From assembly GCF_003383095.1 (NCBI RefSeq), contig NZ_PSYW01000005.1:124001-188000 (forward strand): 64,000 bases of DNA. Reading direction: 5' to 3'. Both the position numbers and the translations under genes were made by a program. The notes below the pieces were generated by a model. The model worked only from the letters and a program-made list of their open reading frames with translations, did not search any database and was not told where the DNA came from. The DNA comes from Haloferax sp. Atlit-12N. Lineage in GTDB: Archaea; Halobacteriota; Halobacteria; Halobacteriales; Haloferacaceae. Positions 8,494 to 17,239 of this stretch are shown here, piece by piece (the first letter of the stretch is position 1; every line of letters begins with the position of its first letter).

Positions 8494-9359
8494 GCAACGA
8501 CGAAGTCGGCACCAGCGTCGCCCTCTCGGAGACCGAGGCGGACGAGCGACTGCTCGACCGACTCGCGGGGTTCTCCGCGGAACAGACGGGGCTCGCAGTC
8601 GCCGGCTTCACGGGCTTTCTCGCCGTCTGGTACGTCGCTGCGCTGTTCCAGCCGACGTATCTCCTCCCCTCGCCCGTCGAGGTGCTGGCGGCGTTCGTCG
8701 TCGAACTCACCGCGCCGGCGTCGCTTTCGATTCCCTTCACCGGTGCGGAACTCCCGGCGACGAGGCTCCTCGTCAAACTGATTCAGAGCCTCTATCACTA
8801 CGTGCCGGGCCTGCTCATCGGGACGTCGCTCGGCGTCTTCGCGGGCGTCGCCATGGGCTGGAACACTCGCGTTGACAGCGTCTTCACGCCCGTCACGCGC
8901 CTGCTCCGGCCGATTCCGCCGCTGGCGTGGATCGGCTTCGCCGTCATCTGGCTCGGCGTCAACCATCAGGGCGCGACGTTCATCGTCGCCATCGGTTCCT
9001 TCTGGATTAACTTCTACAGCGCCTACGGCGGAGTCGAGGGCGTCTCGGAGGACCTCAAGGAGGTCGCCGCGACCCTCGGCGTCGACGACGACTGGACGAT
9101 GATTCGGAAGGTCGTCATTCCGGCGGCCAGCCCCTCAATCATGACCGGCATCCGGACGAGCATCGGCCAGTGTTGGATGATTGTCGTCGCGGCCGAACTC
9201 ATCGTCGGCGTCGGCGTCGGCTACGAGATTCTCAACACGGCGCAGAACCTCGCGATGGACGTGTCGGTCGCCTACATGCTCGTCATCAGCATCGTCTTCC
9301 TCGTGAGTGACGGTCTGTTCCGCCGGGTCGAACGGCGGGTGCTGGAGTGGAGAGCATGA
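8490..9359 (+). CDS. ABC transporter permease (SsuC/TauC class)
   Basis: A 289-residue membrane protein with about six hydrophobic segments. RPIPPLAWIGFAVIWLG is typical of SsuC/TauC/NrtB permeases. The EAA loop EVAATLGVDDDWTMIRKVVI-P contacts the ATPase. The start at 8490 overlaps the binding-protein stop by four bases, and its own stop overlaps the ATPase start, so the three genes are translationally coupled. An upstream in-frame extension (to 8130) lies inside the binding-protein gene and was rejected. Confidence 0.9.
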   Translation: MSNDEVGTSVALSETEADERLLDRLAGFSAEQTGLAVAGFTGFLAVWYVAALFQPTYLLPSPVEVLAAFVVELTAPASLSIPFTGAELPATRLLVKLIQSLYHYVPGLLIGTSLGVFAGVAMGWNTRVDSVFTPVTRLLRPIPPLAWIGFAVIWLGVNHQGATFIVAIGSFWINFYSAYGGVEGVSEDLKEVAATLGVDDDWTMIRKVVIPAASPSIMTGIRTSIGQCWMIVVAAELIVGVGVGYEILNTAQNLAMDVSVAYMLVISIVFLVSDGLFRRVERRVLEWRA

Positions 9360-10156
9360 CCGGGGACGCGAACGCGGGAGCCGACACGACCGTGACCGCG
9401 ACTGATTCCGAGACCGCGAAGGTCAGCGTCGATTCGCTCGGCAAGACCTACGCGTCCGACCGGCGGACGGTCGAGGCGCTGTCGGACGTGGAGTTCGCCG
9501 TCGAGGACGGCGAGTTCGTCTGTATCGTCGGCCCGTCGGGGTGCGGCAAGACGACGCTGTTCCGCATCATCGCCGGCCTCGAAGACGCCACGTCGGGCGC
9601 GGTCACCCTCGACGGCTCGCCCGTCACCGGCCCCGGCACCGACCGCGGGATGGTGTTCCAAGAGTACGGACTGTTCCCGTGGCGGACCGTCAGCGAGAAC
9701 GTCGCCTTCGGGCTCGAAGAACAGGGCGTCGAGGAGCCGGCACGCTCGGAACGCGTGACGGAAATGCTCGAACTCGTCGGCCTCGACGGCTTCGCCGACG
9801 CCTACCCCAAAGAGCTGTCCGGCGGGATGAAACAGCGCGTCGGCATCGCTCGCGCGCTCGCTGTCGACCCCGAACTCCTCCTCATGGACGAGCCGTTCGG
9901 CGCGGTCGACGCGCAGACCCGCGACATGCTCCACGGCGAACTGCTCGACATCTGGACGGAGACGGACAAGACAGTGCTGTTCGTCACCCACGACGTGGAG
10001 GAGGCGGTCACGCTCGCCGACCGCGTGGTCGTCATGGCCGCCAATCCGGGTCGCGTCCGCGAAATCGTCTCGGTCGATATCGACCGCCCGCGCGAGCGGA
10101 CCGAAAGCGAGTTCGCGGCGTACGTCGAGCGGATTCGCGGACTCATCGGGGAGTAA
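9356..10156 (+). CDS. ABC transporter ATP-binding protein (SsuB/TauB class)
   Basis: A 266-residue ATPase. It has Walker A GPSGCGKTT, a Q-loop (VFQEYGLFPWRTV), the signature LSGGMKQR, Walker B LLLMDEPFGAVD and the switch His in VTHDVEEAV. The W-R-T-V after the Q-loop and the C-terminal MAANPGRVREIV stretch are usual for nitrate/sulfonate/taurine importers. The ATG at 9356 overlaps the permease stop (ATGA). A slightly earlier in-frame ATG at 9347 is possible but would lengthen the overlap without a visible signal. Confidence 0.92.
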   Translation: MTGDANAGADTTVTATDSETAKVSVDSLGKTYASDRRTVEALSDVEFAVEDGEFVCIVGPSGCGKTTLFRIIAGLEDATSGAVTLDGSPVTGPGTDRGMVFQEYGLFPWRTVSENVAFGLEEQGVEEPARSERVTEMLELVGLDGFADAYPKELSGGMKQRVGIARALAVDPELLLMDEPFGAVDAQTRDMLHGELLDIWTETDKTVLFVTHDVEEAVTLADRVVVMAANPGRVREIVSVDIDRPRERTESEFAAYVERIRGLIGE

Positions 10157-10187
10157 TCCGGCTTCTCCGCGCCCGATTCTCGCGTCT

Positions 10188-10337
10188 CTACTCTCTCGCC
10201 TCTCGCAACTCGTCGATGTGCGCGTCGATGACCGACAGCGTCGCGTCGGCGTCGACGTAGCCCTTCTCGTACTCCTTCATCGCGCTGTTGTAGTCGCTGA
10301 GGAACTGTGCCACCGCGTCGTCGAGGTCGTCGCTCAT
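10188..10337 (-). CDS. Small acidic protein, 49 residues, uncharacterised
   Basis: Starts MSDDLDDAVAQFLSDYNSAM and ends HIDELREARE, predicted almost wholly helical. The ATG at 10337 has a TATA-like TTCAAATCC on its strand, about 27-33 nt upstream (10358-10370). It is convergent with the ABC operon and divergent from the XPB gene. Acidic codon use is typical of the genome, which supports it being real, but I recognise no family. Confidence 0.6.
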   Translation of the reverse strand: MSDDLDDAVAQFLSDYNSAMKEYEKGYVDADATLSVIDAHIDELREARE

Positions 10338-10472
10338 ACACGTCCGTAGCCCCGCCATCGGATTTGAACCTTCGGCACGCGGACGGCGGGGCCGGAAGCG
10401 CACGGGACTCCGGTCCGACGGCCGCACCGCGGGACCGTCGATTTATCACCGCGCCCCGCCAACGCGCCGGTA

Positions 10473-11843
10473 GTGACGACCCTCCGCTTCGAGGACGGCA
10501 CCGTTCACGTCGGCACCGACGACTCTGACGCCGACGCCGGCGTTCGGGCCGCCCTCGCCGACGTGGCGAGCGTCGAGGCCGACCCCCGAAGCGGCGGCTA
10601 TCGCGCCCCTGCGATGCGATACGCCGCGGTTCGGGACGCGCTCGACGCGGCCGGCGTCGCGTACGACGACCGGGTCGCGGCCGCTCTCGACACCCCTCTC
10701 TCGCTTTCGACGACCTACGACCTCCGCGACTACCAGCGCGCCGCCCTCGACGCGTGGCTCGACGCGGGCGGTCGCGGCGTCGTGGAACTGCCGACCGGCG
10801 CGGGCAAGACGGTGCTCGCCGTCGCCGCGATGGTCGCCCGCTCGGTGCCGACGCTCGTCGTCGTGCCGACCATCGATTTACAGGACCAGTGGATACGCGA
10901 ACTCGAAACCGAGTTCGACGTGCCGGTCGGCCGGTTCGGCGGCGGCGAGCAGACGCAGGAGGCCATCACGGTCTCGACGTACGACTCGGCGTACCTCCGC
11001 GCAGACGACGTGGGCGGCGACTTCGGCCTCGTCGTCTTCGACGAGGTGCACCACCTCGGTGGCGAGGGGTACCAGGACATCCCCAGATTCCTCGCCGCGC
11101 CCGCTCGCCTCGGCCTGACGGCGACGTTCGAGCGCCCCGACGGCGCACACGAGCGCGTCGAGGAACTCGTCGGCCCGCGGGCGTACCGCCTCGACGTGGA
11201 CGACTTGGCGGGCGACCACCTCGCCGACTACGAAGTCCGCCGAATCGAGGTGGAACTCACGGCCGACGAGCGCGAGACGTACGACGAGGCACAGGAGACG
11301 TTCGTGAACTACCTGCGAACCTCGGGGCTGTCGATGCAGTCGGGCAGCGACTACCAGAAACTCGTGATGCGCTCCGGGAACGACCCGAGAGCGCGGGAGG
11401 CGCTCCTCGCCAAGCAGCGCGCCCGCGACGTGATGATGAACTCCGAGGCGAAGGTGGACAAACTGGCGCGACTGCTCGCGCGACACCGCGAGGACCGCGT
11501 CATCGTCTTCACCGCGTCGACCGACCTCGTCTACCGCATCTCGCGGCGCTTCCTCGTCCCGCCGATAACCAACGAAACCGGCACGAAAGAGCGCCGCGAA
11601 ATCCTCGACCGCTTCCGCGACGGCACCTACGACACCGTCGTCGCGGCCAACGTGCTCGACGAGGGCGTGGACGTACCCGACGCGAACGTCGGTATCCTCC
11701 TTTCGGGGTCGGGGTCGGAACGCGAGTTCACCCAGCGCCTCGGTCGCATCCTCCGGCCGAAGGCTGATGGCGCGACCGCGACGCTCTACGAACTCGTGAG
11801 CGTCGAGACGGCGGAAGAACGGGTCGCGGCCCGGCGTCGCTGA
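10473..11843 (+). CDS. XPB/Rad25-like DNA helicase
   Basis: A 456-residue SF2 helicase. An N-terminal damage-recognition-like domain (about 1-80) is followed by Walker A PTGAGKT (107-113), DEVHH box (190-194), motif III GLTAT (214-218) and the C-terminal RecA domain ending in QRLGRILRPK. This is the archaeal XPB architecture. The canonical RED motif just after motif III is replaced by ERPD. The start is a GTG at 10473 with GATTTATCA about 28 nt upstream. The Bax1 gene that usually follows XPB lies downstream at 12424, separated by an opposite-strand lipoprotein gene. Expected role: strand unwinding in repair with Bax1. Confidence 0.88.
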   Translation: MTTLRFEDGTVHVGTDDSDADAGVRAALADVASVEADPRSGGYRAPAMRYAAVRDALDAAGVAYDDRVAAALDTPLSLSTTYDLRDYQRAALDAWLDAGGRGVVELPTGAGKTVLAVAAMVARSVPTLVVVPTIDLQDQWIRELETEFDVPVGRFGGGEQTQEAITVSTYDSAYLRADDVGGDFGLVVFDEVHHLGGEGYQDIPRFLAAPARLGLTATFERPDGAHERVEELVGPRAYRLDVDDLAGDHLADYEVRRIEVELTADERETYDEAQETFVNYLRTSGLSMQSGSDYQKLVMRSGNDPRAREALLAKQRARDVMMNSEAKVDKLARLLARHREDRVIVFTASTDLVYRISRRFLVPPITNETGTKERREILDRFRDGTYDTVVAANVLDEGVDVPDANVGILLSGSGSEREFTQRLGRILRPKADGATATLYELVSVETAEERVAARRR

Positions 11844-11899
11844 CGCGAGACGGTATCGGCGAGTGAGGCCGTGAGGCGGGGAAGCGACCGCCTTCGACC

Positions 11900-12292
11900 T
11901 CAGACCAGCGAGACGTTCAAGTCGCCGTTGTTGAGGAAGGCGTCGTACTCGAAGTCGAACTCGATTGCGAAATCGGCGCTCCCGGCGGCCGGAACGGCGA
12001 GTTCCTGCGACCGCGTCGACTCCTCGCCGCGGACGGCGACGCGGGCTTCGACGGTGGCAATCCGCTCGGCTCCGCTGTCGTTGACGACCGTCCCGAAGAC
12101 GCGGAGGCGGCCGTCGTCGGTCGCCTCGAAGTCGACCTCGGAGATGCGGACCGGCGGTACCTCCGGGGTGTCTCGGGGCTCCCCTGCCGGTGCCTCGGGC
12201 GGGTTTCGCGGGCCCGTCGCGCCCGGTAGCGACCCGAGACAGCCGGACGACAGGCCGACCGCGACCAGTCCGAGGAGGCGTCGTCGCTCCAT
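11900..12292 (-). CDS. Small lipoprotein with FxLYD-like beta domain
   Basis: A 130-residue protein. The signal peptide starts MERRRLLGLV and ends with a lipobox, LSSGC (Cys18). A Pro-rich linker follows, then an Ig-like beta domain with RLRVFGTVVNDSGAERIATVEARV, a pattern seen in FxLYD-type haloarchaeal lipoproteins. Twin arginines at the start suggest Tat export. The gene is antisense to and between the XPB and Bax1 genes. No function is known. Confidence 0.75.
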   Translation of the reverse strand: MERRRLLGLVAVGLSSGCLGSLPGATGPRNPPEAPAGEPRDTPEVPPVRISEVDFEATDDGRLRVFGTVVNDSGAERIATVEARVAVRGEESTRSQELAVPAAGSADFAIEFDFEYDAFLNNGDLNVSLV

Positions 12293-12423
12293 ACGATGGC
12301 GTCCGCCGCGGACGCAATGAACCTTGTCGTCCGCGCCGTCGGTCGGTGTCCGCCCGCGCCGTCGCTCGCTTCTTTCCCACGCCGCCCGAGTCGTTTTTGT
12401 CCCGCGGTCCCGTCGTGGCGAGC

Positions 12424-13926
12424 GTGCTGACGAAGGACCTGCTTCGCGTGTCGCGGGCGGGCGGCGGCTACCACCCGCAGTTCGCCGACCGGGGGGACCG
12501 CCCGCTGGCCGCGAAAGCCATCGGCGTCTTCCGGCGACACGTCGGCGACGCGCGGACCGACCTCGACGACGCCCTCGCCGACCTCGAAGCCGAGGCCGAC
12601 GACTTCAAACTCGCCCGCGGCTTCGCGTCGCTCCTCGACCGCGAGGCGGTCTTCGAGACGGCGGCTCCCCTGCCGCCGGCCCGCGCCCGCCGCGCCGCGT
12701 TCGAGGCCGCGATGGCGGTTGGCGGCGTGACGACGCCCGAGGAGCGGGCCGCGGCGCTCGACCGCGCGGCGTCCTCGCTCGGGTCGTCGCCCGAGGCGGT
12801 CGACGAGTCGCTGACCGCCGACCGCGAGGTCGAACAGGTCCTCTCCGAGTTCGACCCGCGGTGGACGCCGGACGAACTGCTCGCGCAGTACAACCTCTCG
12901 CTCGCCCAGACCACCCTGTTCGACGCGACCGAGGTCCGGGTCCGAAGCTCCGACCCGAAGGCCGTCGTCTCGGCGGTCAAGCGCCTCCGGCTGATGTACG
13001 AGGTCCGGAAGACCGACGCCGGCCGCGAGGTCGTCGTCACCGGCCCCGATGCGCTCTTTCAGCGAACCAGACGCTACGGAACCGCCTTCGCCCGCCTGCT
13101 TCGGTCGGTCGCCACCGCCGGCGACTGGCGGCTCGTGGCGACCATCGACGACCGCGGGACCGAGCGCGAGCTGACGCTCACGAGCGACGACGTGTCGGTC
13201 CCCGGCGTCGAACCGATGGCCGAACCCGGCTTCGACAGCGACGTGGAGGCCGACTTCGCCGCCCGCTTCCGCGGCCTCGACTTCGACTGGTCGCTCGTCC
13301 GGGAGCCGGAACCCCTCGAAACGGGGACGAGCGTGATGATTCCCGACTTCGCGTTCGACTACGCGCACGCCGACTTCCGCGTCTTCTTCGAGATTATGGG
13401 CTTTTGGACGCCCGAGTACGTCGAGAAGAAACTGGGGCAACTCGCCGACGTGGAGGACGTGGAACTCGTCGTCGCCGTGGACGAGTCGCTCGGCGTCGGC
13501 GAGGAAATCGCCGCCCGCGACCACCGCGCGGTCCCGTACTCCGGCTCGGTGCGCGTGAAAGACGTGGTGGACGTGCTGCGCGGCTACGAGTCCGACCTCG
13601 TCGCCGACGCGGCCTCGTCGCTCCCCGCCGAACTTGTGCCGGACGACGACGTGGTGACGTTGTCCGACCTCGCGGCCGCCCGCGGCGTTTCTGTCGACGC
13701 GCTCGATGACGTGACCTTCCCCGAACACGAACTCGTCGGGCGGACGCTAGTTCGGCCCGCCGTCCTCGACGCGGTCGCAGAAGAGGTCGAGGCGGGGATG
13801 TCGCTGTCGGCGGCCGAGTCCGTCCTCGACGACTGCGGCCTCGACGACGCGAGCGCGGTCCTCTCGCGGCTCGGCTACCGGGTCGAGTGGGAGGGACTGA
13901 CTGGCGGGACGGTCAGAGAGAAGTAG
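12424..13926 (+). CDS. Bax1 (DUF790) nuclease partner of XPB
   Basis: A 500-residue DUF790 protein. The N-terminal portion starts MLTKDLLRVSRAGGGYHPQF. The middle carries DELLAQYNLSLAQTTLFDA, and a C-terminal PD-(D/E)xK-like nuclease region has IPDFAFD (Asp308), FFEIMGFW (Glu323) and EKK (335-337). A final helical part reads ISL-type SLSAAESVLDDCGL. The GTG at 12424 is chosen because a T-rich TTTTTG lies about 27 nt upstream; earlier in-frame starts run under the lipoprotein gene and encode unconserved-looking sequence. Archaeal Bax1 binds XPB and cuts bubble structures, so the pair is a repair helicase-nuclease. Confidence 0.85.
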   Translation: MLTKDLLRVSRAGGGYHPQFADRGDRPLAAKAIGVFRRHVGDARTDLDDALADLEAEADDFKLARGFASLLDREAVFETAAPLPPARARRAAFEAAMAVGGVTTPEERAAALDRAASSLGSSPEAVDESLTADREVEQVLSEFDPRWTPDELLAQYNLSLAQTTLFDATEVRVRSSDPKAVVSAVKRLRLMYEVRKTDAGREVVVTGPDALFQRTRRYGTAFARLLRSVATAGDWRLVATIDDRGTERELTLTSDDVSVPGVEPMAEPGFDSDVEADFAARFRGLDFDWSLVREPEPLETGTSVMIPDFAFDYAHADFRVFFEIMGFWTPEYVEKKLGQLADVEDVELVVAVDESLGVGEEIAARDHRAVPYSGSVRVKDVVDVLRGYESDLVADAASSLPAELVPDDDVVTLSDLAAARGVSVDALDDVTFPEHELVGRTLVRPAVLDAVAEEVEAGMSLSAAESVLDDCGLDDASAVLSRLGYRVEWEGLTGGTVREK

Positions 13927-13959
13927 CGGGGCACAGCACCGCGACCCGGTCGCTGCCGG

Positions 13960-14496
13960 CTATTCCGGTTTGACGAGTTCTTCTTGCCGACCCTTCGGGA
14001 CCGTCGAGCGGAGTTCCCCGTGGAGGTAGAGGCCGACGCCGAGCGGTTCCAGTTCGCCGGCGATTTCGTGGGCGGCGGTGAGGTAGCCCCAGTCGCCTTC
14101 CCATCGGTCGAGCTGTTGGTCGTGGCCGTCGACGAACGCCTTCGCCTCGCCCGGACTCAGTTCGATGACGTTCTTGGTCGCGTCGCCGCAGAACCGCTGG
14201 ACAGCGTTGGTCGAGGGCTTCCAGTGGCGCTGGCGAGTCCGCAGGATGCGCATCCCGAGCCCCTCGACTTTGATGGGGTCGATGACCTCGCCGTGGAACG
14301 CCCAAATCTTGCCCGCGCCCTTCTCCCAGAACGTGTAGCCGTCGAAGACGGCGGGGTCGACGCCGAACCGCTCGTCCCACCAGTCGATGACCTCCTCGCG
14401 GGAGGGGCGACCCTCGACGACGCGGTCGTCGGCCGTCGGCGGCAGGCGGTCGAACTGCTGGCCCCAGTTCTCGTCGGGGGCGGTGTCGTCGCTCAT
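13960..14496 (-). CDS. PUA-like protein paired with RNA methyltransferase
   Basis: A 178-residue protein starting MSDDTAPDENWGQQFD. The core FWEKGAGKIWAFHGEV, then KVEGLGMRILRTRQRHWKPS and a C-terminal LEPLGVGLYLHGEL, resemble the RNA-binding PUA-like domain found at the C-terminus of RsmF-type methyltransferases (NOL1/NOP2/fmu family). Its ATG overlaps the stop of the methyltransferase gene by four bases, so both are translated together. The likely role is RNA targeting for the methyltransferase as a separate polypeptide; this is inferred from similarity and coupling. Confidence 0.75.
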   Translation of the reverse strand: MSDDTAPDENWGQQFDRLPPTADDRVVEGRPSREEVIDWWDERFGVDPAVFDGYTFWEKGAGKIWAFHGEVIDPIKVEGLGMRILRTRQRHWKPSTNAVQRFCGDATKNVIELSPGEAKAFVDGHDQQLDRWEGDWGYLTAAHEIAGELEPLGVGLYLHGELRSTVPKGRQEELVKPE

Positions 14497-15434
14497 GCGG
14501 TTACCTCCAGTTTGGCAGTGAAGAACCCGCCCGTGTCGTTGTGGTGCGGGTAGACGCGCCGTGCCTTGGTCACCGATGGGTCGTACTCGTCGCCCTCCCA
14601 CTCGGTGATGCCGGGCGCGGTCTCGAAGCCGTCGGGGACGTCCCACTCGACGACCTCGCAGTCCTCCCGTTCGAGGACGAAGTCGAGGATGGCCTCGTTC
14701 TCCTCGGGCGCGAAGGTACACGTGGAGTAGACGACGGTGCCGCCGGCTTTCGTCACCTGCACGGCGCGCCGGAGGATGCCCTTCTGGATGCCGGCGACGC
14801 TTTTGACGTGGTTCATCGTCCACTCGTCGAGCACGTCGGGGTTCTTCCGGCAGGTGCCCTCGCAGGAACACGGCGCGTCGACGAGGACGCGGTCGAACTG
14901 CTCGAACGACCCGGCCTTCTCGGGGGTCCGTTCCCCGTAGGGTTTCATCGAGAAGTTGCGGGCGTCCTGATTCGACACGACGAGGTTCGTCACGCCGAGG
15001 CGCTCGGCGTTGTGGCGGAGCGCCGACAGCCGCCCGAGGTTGTTGTCGTTGCCGACGAGGACGCCCTCGTCGTTCATCATGGCGGCAATCTGGGTCGTCT
15101 TCGACCCCGGCGCGGCGCAGGTGTCCCAGACGCGCTCGCCCGGCTGCGGGTCGAGAGCGATAGCCGGGAGCGCCGACACTTCCTCTTGGCCGTGGAGCCA
15201 GCCGTGGAAGTACGGCCAGTTCGTCCCCGGACTGCTGTCTTCGAGCTTCAGGATGCCGGGGTGCCAGTCGGTCGGTTCGTAGGCGACGCCCTCGTCGTCG
15301 AGCGCCTCGCGGGCGCGCGCCACCGTCGTCTTGATGGTGTTGACGCGAACGACGGAGGGAAGCGGCCGCTCGCAGGCCGCGAAAAAGGCCTCCTCGTCGT
15401 CCACGAGCGGCGCGTACCGCTGGAGCGGGTTCAT
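14493..15434 (-). CDS. RsmB/RsmF-class RNA m5C methyltransferase
   Basis: A 313-residue SAM-dependent methyltransferase. The N-terminal PSVVRVNTIKTT is usual for this family. The SAM-binding DTCAAPGSKTTQ, motif IV DAPCSCEGTCRKNP with its catalytic cysteine, and motif VI YSTCTFAPEENE with the second cysteine are all present. The target, rRNA or tRNA cytosine, is not visible. The ATG at 15434 (MNPLQRYAPL) is taken because upstream in-frame sequence looks non-coding. The C-terminal PUA domain of bacterial RsmF is absent and appears to be encoded by the overlapping next gene. Confidence 0.88.
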   Translation of the reverse strand: MNPLQRYAPLVDDEEAFFAACERPLPSVVRVNTIKTTVARAREALDDEGVAYEPTDWHPGILKLEDSSPGTNWPYFHGWLHGQEEVSALPAIALDPQPGERVWDTCAAPGSKTTQIAAMMNDEGVLVGNDNNLGRLSALRHNAERLGVTNLVVSNQDARNFSMKPYGERTPEKAGSFEQFDRVLVDAPCSCEGTCRKNPDVLDEWTMNHVKSVAGIQKGILRRAVQVTKAGGTVVYSTCTFAPEENEAILDFVLEREDCEVVEWDVPDGFETAPGITEWEGDEYDPSVTKARRVYPHHNDTGGFFTAKLEVTA

Positions 15435-15597
15435 GACACTCGATTCCGCGGGGGCGCGCTTGTCGGTTTCGGAGTCGTCGGGTGACGAGTTCGGAGCCGC
15501 CGGAAAGCGACCAGTCGAACCAGTCGCGCCGACCAGTCGGCCGATGACGACGCATTCACCCGTCGGATTTACCTCGCCCGGGCGACCATGTTCACGT

Positions 15598-16344
15598 ATG
15601 GCACGCATTCGCGTCCTCGCGGAGGAACTCACCGACGAACTGGAGTCGCCGACGCTGGTCGAAGGGCTGCCGGGCGTCGGGTTGGTCGGCAAAATCGCGG
15701 CCGACCATCTGGTCGAGGCGTTCGACATGACCCACTACGCCGACGTGTTCTGCGAGGGCGTCCCGAAGGTCGCGGTCTACATGAAAGACAACCCGACGCT
15801 GCACCCGCCGGTTAGGCTCTACGCCGACGCGGAACGGAACCTGCTCGTCCTCCAGAGCGACATCCCCATCCGGCCCGAGGCGGCGACCGAACTCGCAACC
15901 TGTCTCGGCCCGTGGTTCGAAGAACTCGACGTGCTTCCCGTGTTCCTCTCGGGCATCGCCCGCGAGAAGTCCGAGGCGGTGCCCGCGCTTTACGGCGTCG
16001 GCACCGACGGCGCGACGCCGCGACTCGAAGACGCCAGTATCGACCGCCCGACAGAGACTGGCCTCGTCTCGGGGCCGACGGGTGCGCTCCTGAGCAACGC
16101 CGTCTCGGTCGGTCGCCCGGCGCTCGCGTTGGTCGTCGAGTCGGACCCGCAGTTCCCGGACCCCGAGGCGGCTCGGGTCATCATCAAACAGGGCATCGAA
16201 CCGCTCGTCGGCGTCGAGGTTCCCGTGGACGACCTCGTGGACAGCGCCACCGAGATTCGACAGGCCAAAGAGCAGTTGGCTCGGCGGATGCAGCAGTCCG
16301 AAGAGGAGAGCACGCAGGCGCGGCCGCTCGGGATGTACCAGTAG
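15598..16344 (+). CDS. PAC2-family proteasome assembly chaperone homologue
   Basis: A 248-residue protein starting MARIRVLAEELTDEL, with ESPTLVEGLPGVGLVGKIAADHLVEAF, the signature opening of archaeal PAC2 proteins, and a conserved FLSGIAREKSE later. A C-terminal helical tail (residues 215-240) is Gln/Glu-rich. GGATTTACC about 28 nt upstream of the ATG fits a leaderless start. PAC2 proteins assist proteasome assembly in eukaryotes; archaeal members are proteasome-linked or uncharacterised. The proteasome beta gene is in the same window (51433), but not adjacent. Confidence 0.85.
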   Translation: MARIRVLAEELTDELESPTLVEGLPGVGLVGKIAADHLVEAFDMTHYADVFCEGVPKVAVYMKDNPTLHPPVRLYADAERNLLVLQSDIPIRPEAATELATCLGPWFEELDVLPVFLSGIAREKSEAVPALYGVGTDGATPRLEDASIDRPTETGLVSGPTGALLSNAVSVGRPALALVVESDPQFPDPEAARVIIKQGIEPLVGVEVPVDDLVDSATEIRQAKEQLARRMQQSEEESTQARPLGMYQ

Positions 16345-16413
16345 CGGGCGAAAGCGACGCCCGCGCGGCCGCCCCGCGGTGAGAAGCGTTTCGGCCGGCC
16401 CGCAGTCTACACG

Positions 16414-16419
16414 TTTAAG
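16414..16419 (+). promoter_or_regulatory. TATA-like box of grpE
   Basis: TTTAAG is centred 28 nt before the grpE ATG. No CIRCE-type inverted repeat is seen. Confidence 0.45.
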
Positions 16420-16443
16420 CCGCGTCGGACACTTCTCCCGCCC

Positions 16444-17139
16444 ATGAGCGACGACCCCGCCGAGTCGGTCACGGACGCGAACGTAGAACCCGAGGCCGAC
16501 GCGGCACCCAACGCAGCGGCGCAGGCGGCCGAAGACGCGGCGACCGACGCCGACGGCGAGGCGTCGAGCGCCGAGGCGGCCAGCGAGGAACCCGACGCGG
16601 CGGACGACGGGCCGACCGTCGCCGACCGCGTCGCCGAGTACGACGACGACCTCGCGGGCGAGGTCGCGGCGCTCGAAGCCCGCGTCACCGACCTCGAAGC
16701 CGAGCGCGACGAGGCCGAAGCGACGGCCGAGGAACTCCAGTCTCGCCTCAAGCGCACGCAGGCCGACTTCCAGAACTACAAGAAGCGCGCCAAGAAGCGA
16801 CAGGACCAGATCAAAGAGCGCGCCACCGAGGACTTCGTCGAGCGCGTCGTCACCGTCCGCGACAACCTCGTCCGCGCGCTCGACCAGGACGAGGACGCCG
16901 ACATCCGCGGCGGCCTCGAATCGACGCTCAAGGAGTTCGACCGAATCCTCGAAGACGAGAACGTCGAAATCATCGACCCCGAACCGGGGACCGACGTGGA
17001 CCCGAACCGCCACGAGGTGATGATGCGCGTCGACAGCGACGAACCGGCGGACACCGTCGCCAACGTGTTCCAGCCCGGCTACGAGATGGCCGACAAGGTC
17101 ATCCGCGCCGCGCAGATCACGGTCAGTAAGGGCGAGTAG
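16444..17139 (+). CDS. grpE: GrpE nucleotide-exchange factor
   Basis: A 231-residue cochaperone. The N-terminal 75 residues are a disordered Ala/Asp/Glu-rich tail, longer than in bacteria. A coiled coil follows at about 85-130 (LEARVTDLEAERDEAEA... RLKRTQADFQNYKKRAKKR). The beta-wing ends with VFQPGYEMADKVIRAAQITVSKGE, the GrpE signature. GrpE releases ADP from DnaK. It precedes dnaK by about 1.1 kb, with an alpha/beta hydrolase gene between them, and has its own TATA-like box. Confidence 0.95.
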   Translation: MSDDPAESVTDANVEPEADAAPNAAAQAAEDAATDADGEASSAEAASEEPDAADDGPTVADRVAEYDDDLAGEVAALEARVTDLEAERDEAEATAEELQSRLKRTQADFQNYKKRAKKRQDQIKERATEDFVERVVTVRDNLVRALDQDEDADIRGGLESTLKEFDRILEDENVEIIDPEPGTDVDPNRHEVMMRVDSDEPADTVANVFQPGYEMADKVIRAAQITVSKGE

Positions 17140-17239
17140 GTCGCAATCGACACGGCTGTCTCCCCGCGACGGGCCACGGTGGGCTGACGCGCCACCGGCC
17201 CGGGGAGGACTTTTGTTCTCACCTCGCAATCACTACGCC

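Noticed and set aside
10349..10392. tRNA-like element: GGTTCAAATCC on the minus strand enclosed by an 8-bp GCCCCGCC/GGCGGGGC stem
   Set aside because: The T-stem does not pair, no anticodon arm can be drawn, and the AT-rich part is better explained as the TATA-like box of the 49-residue gene.
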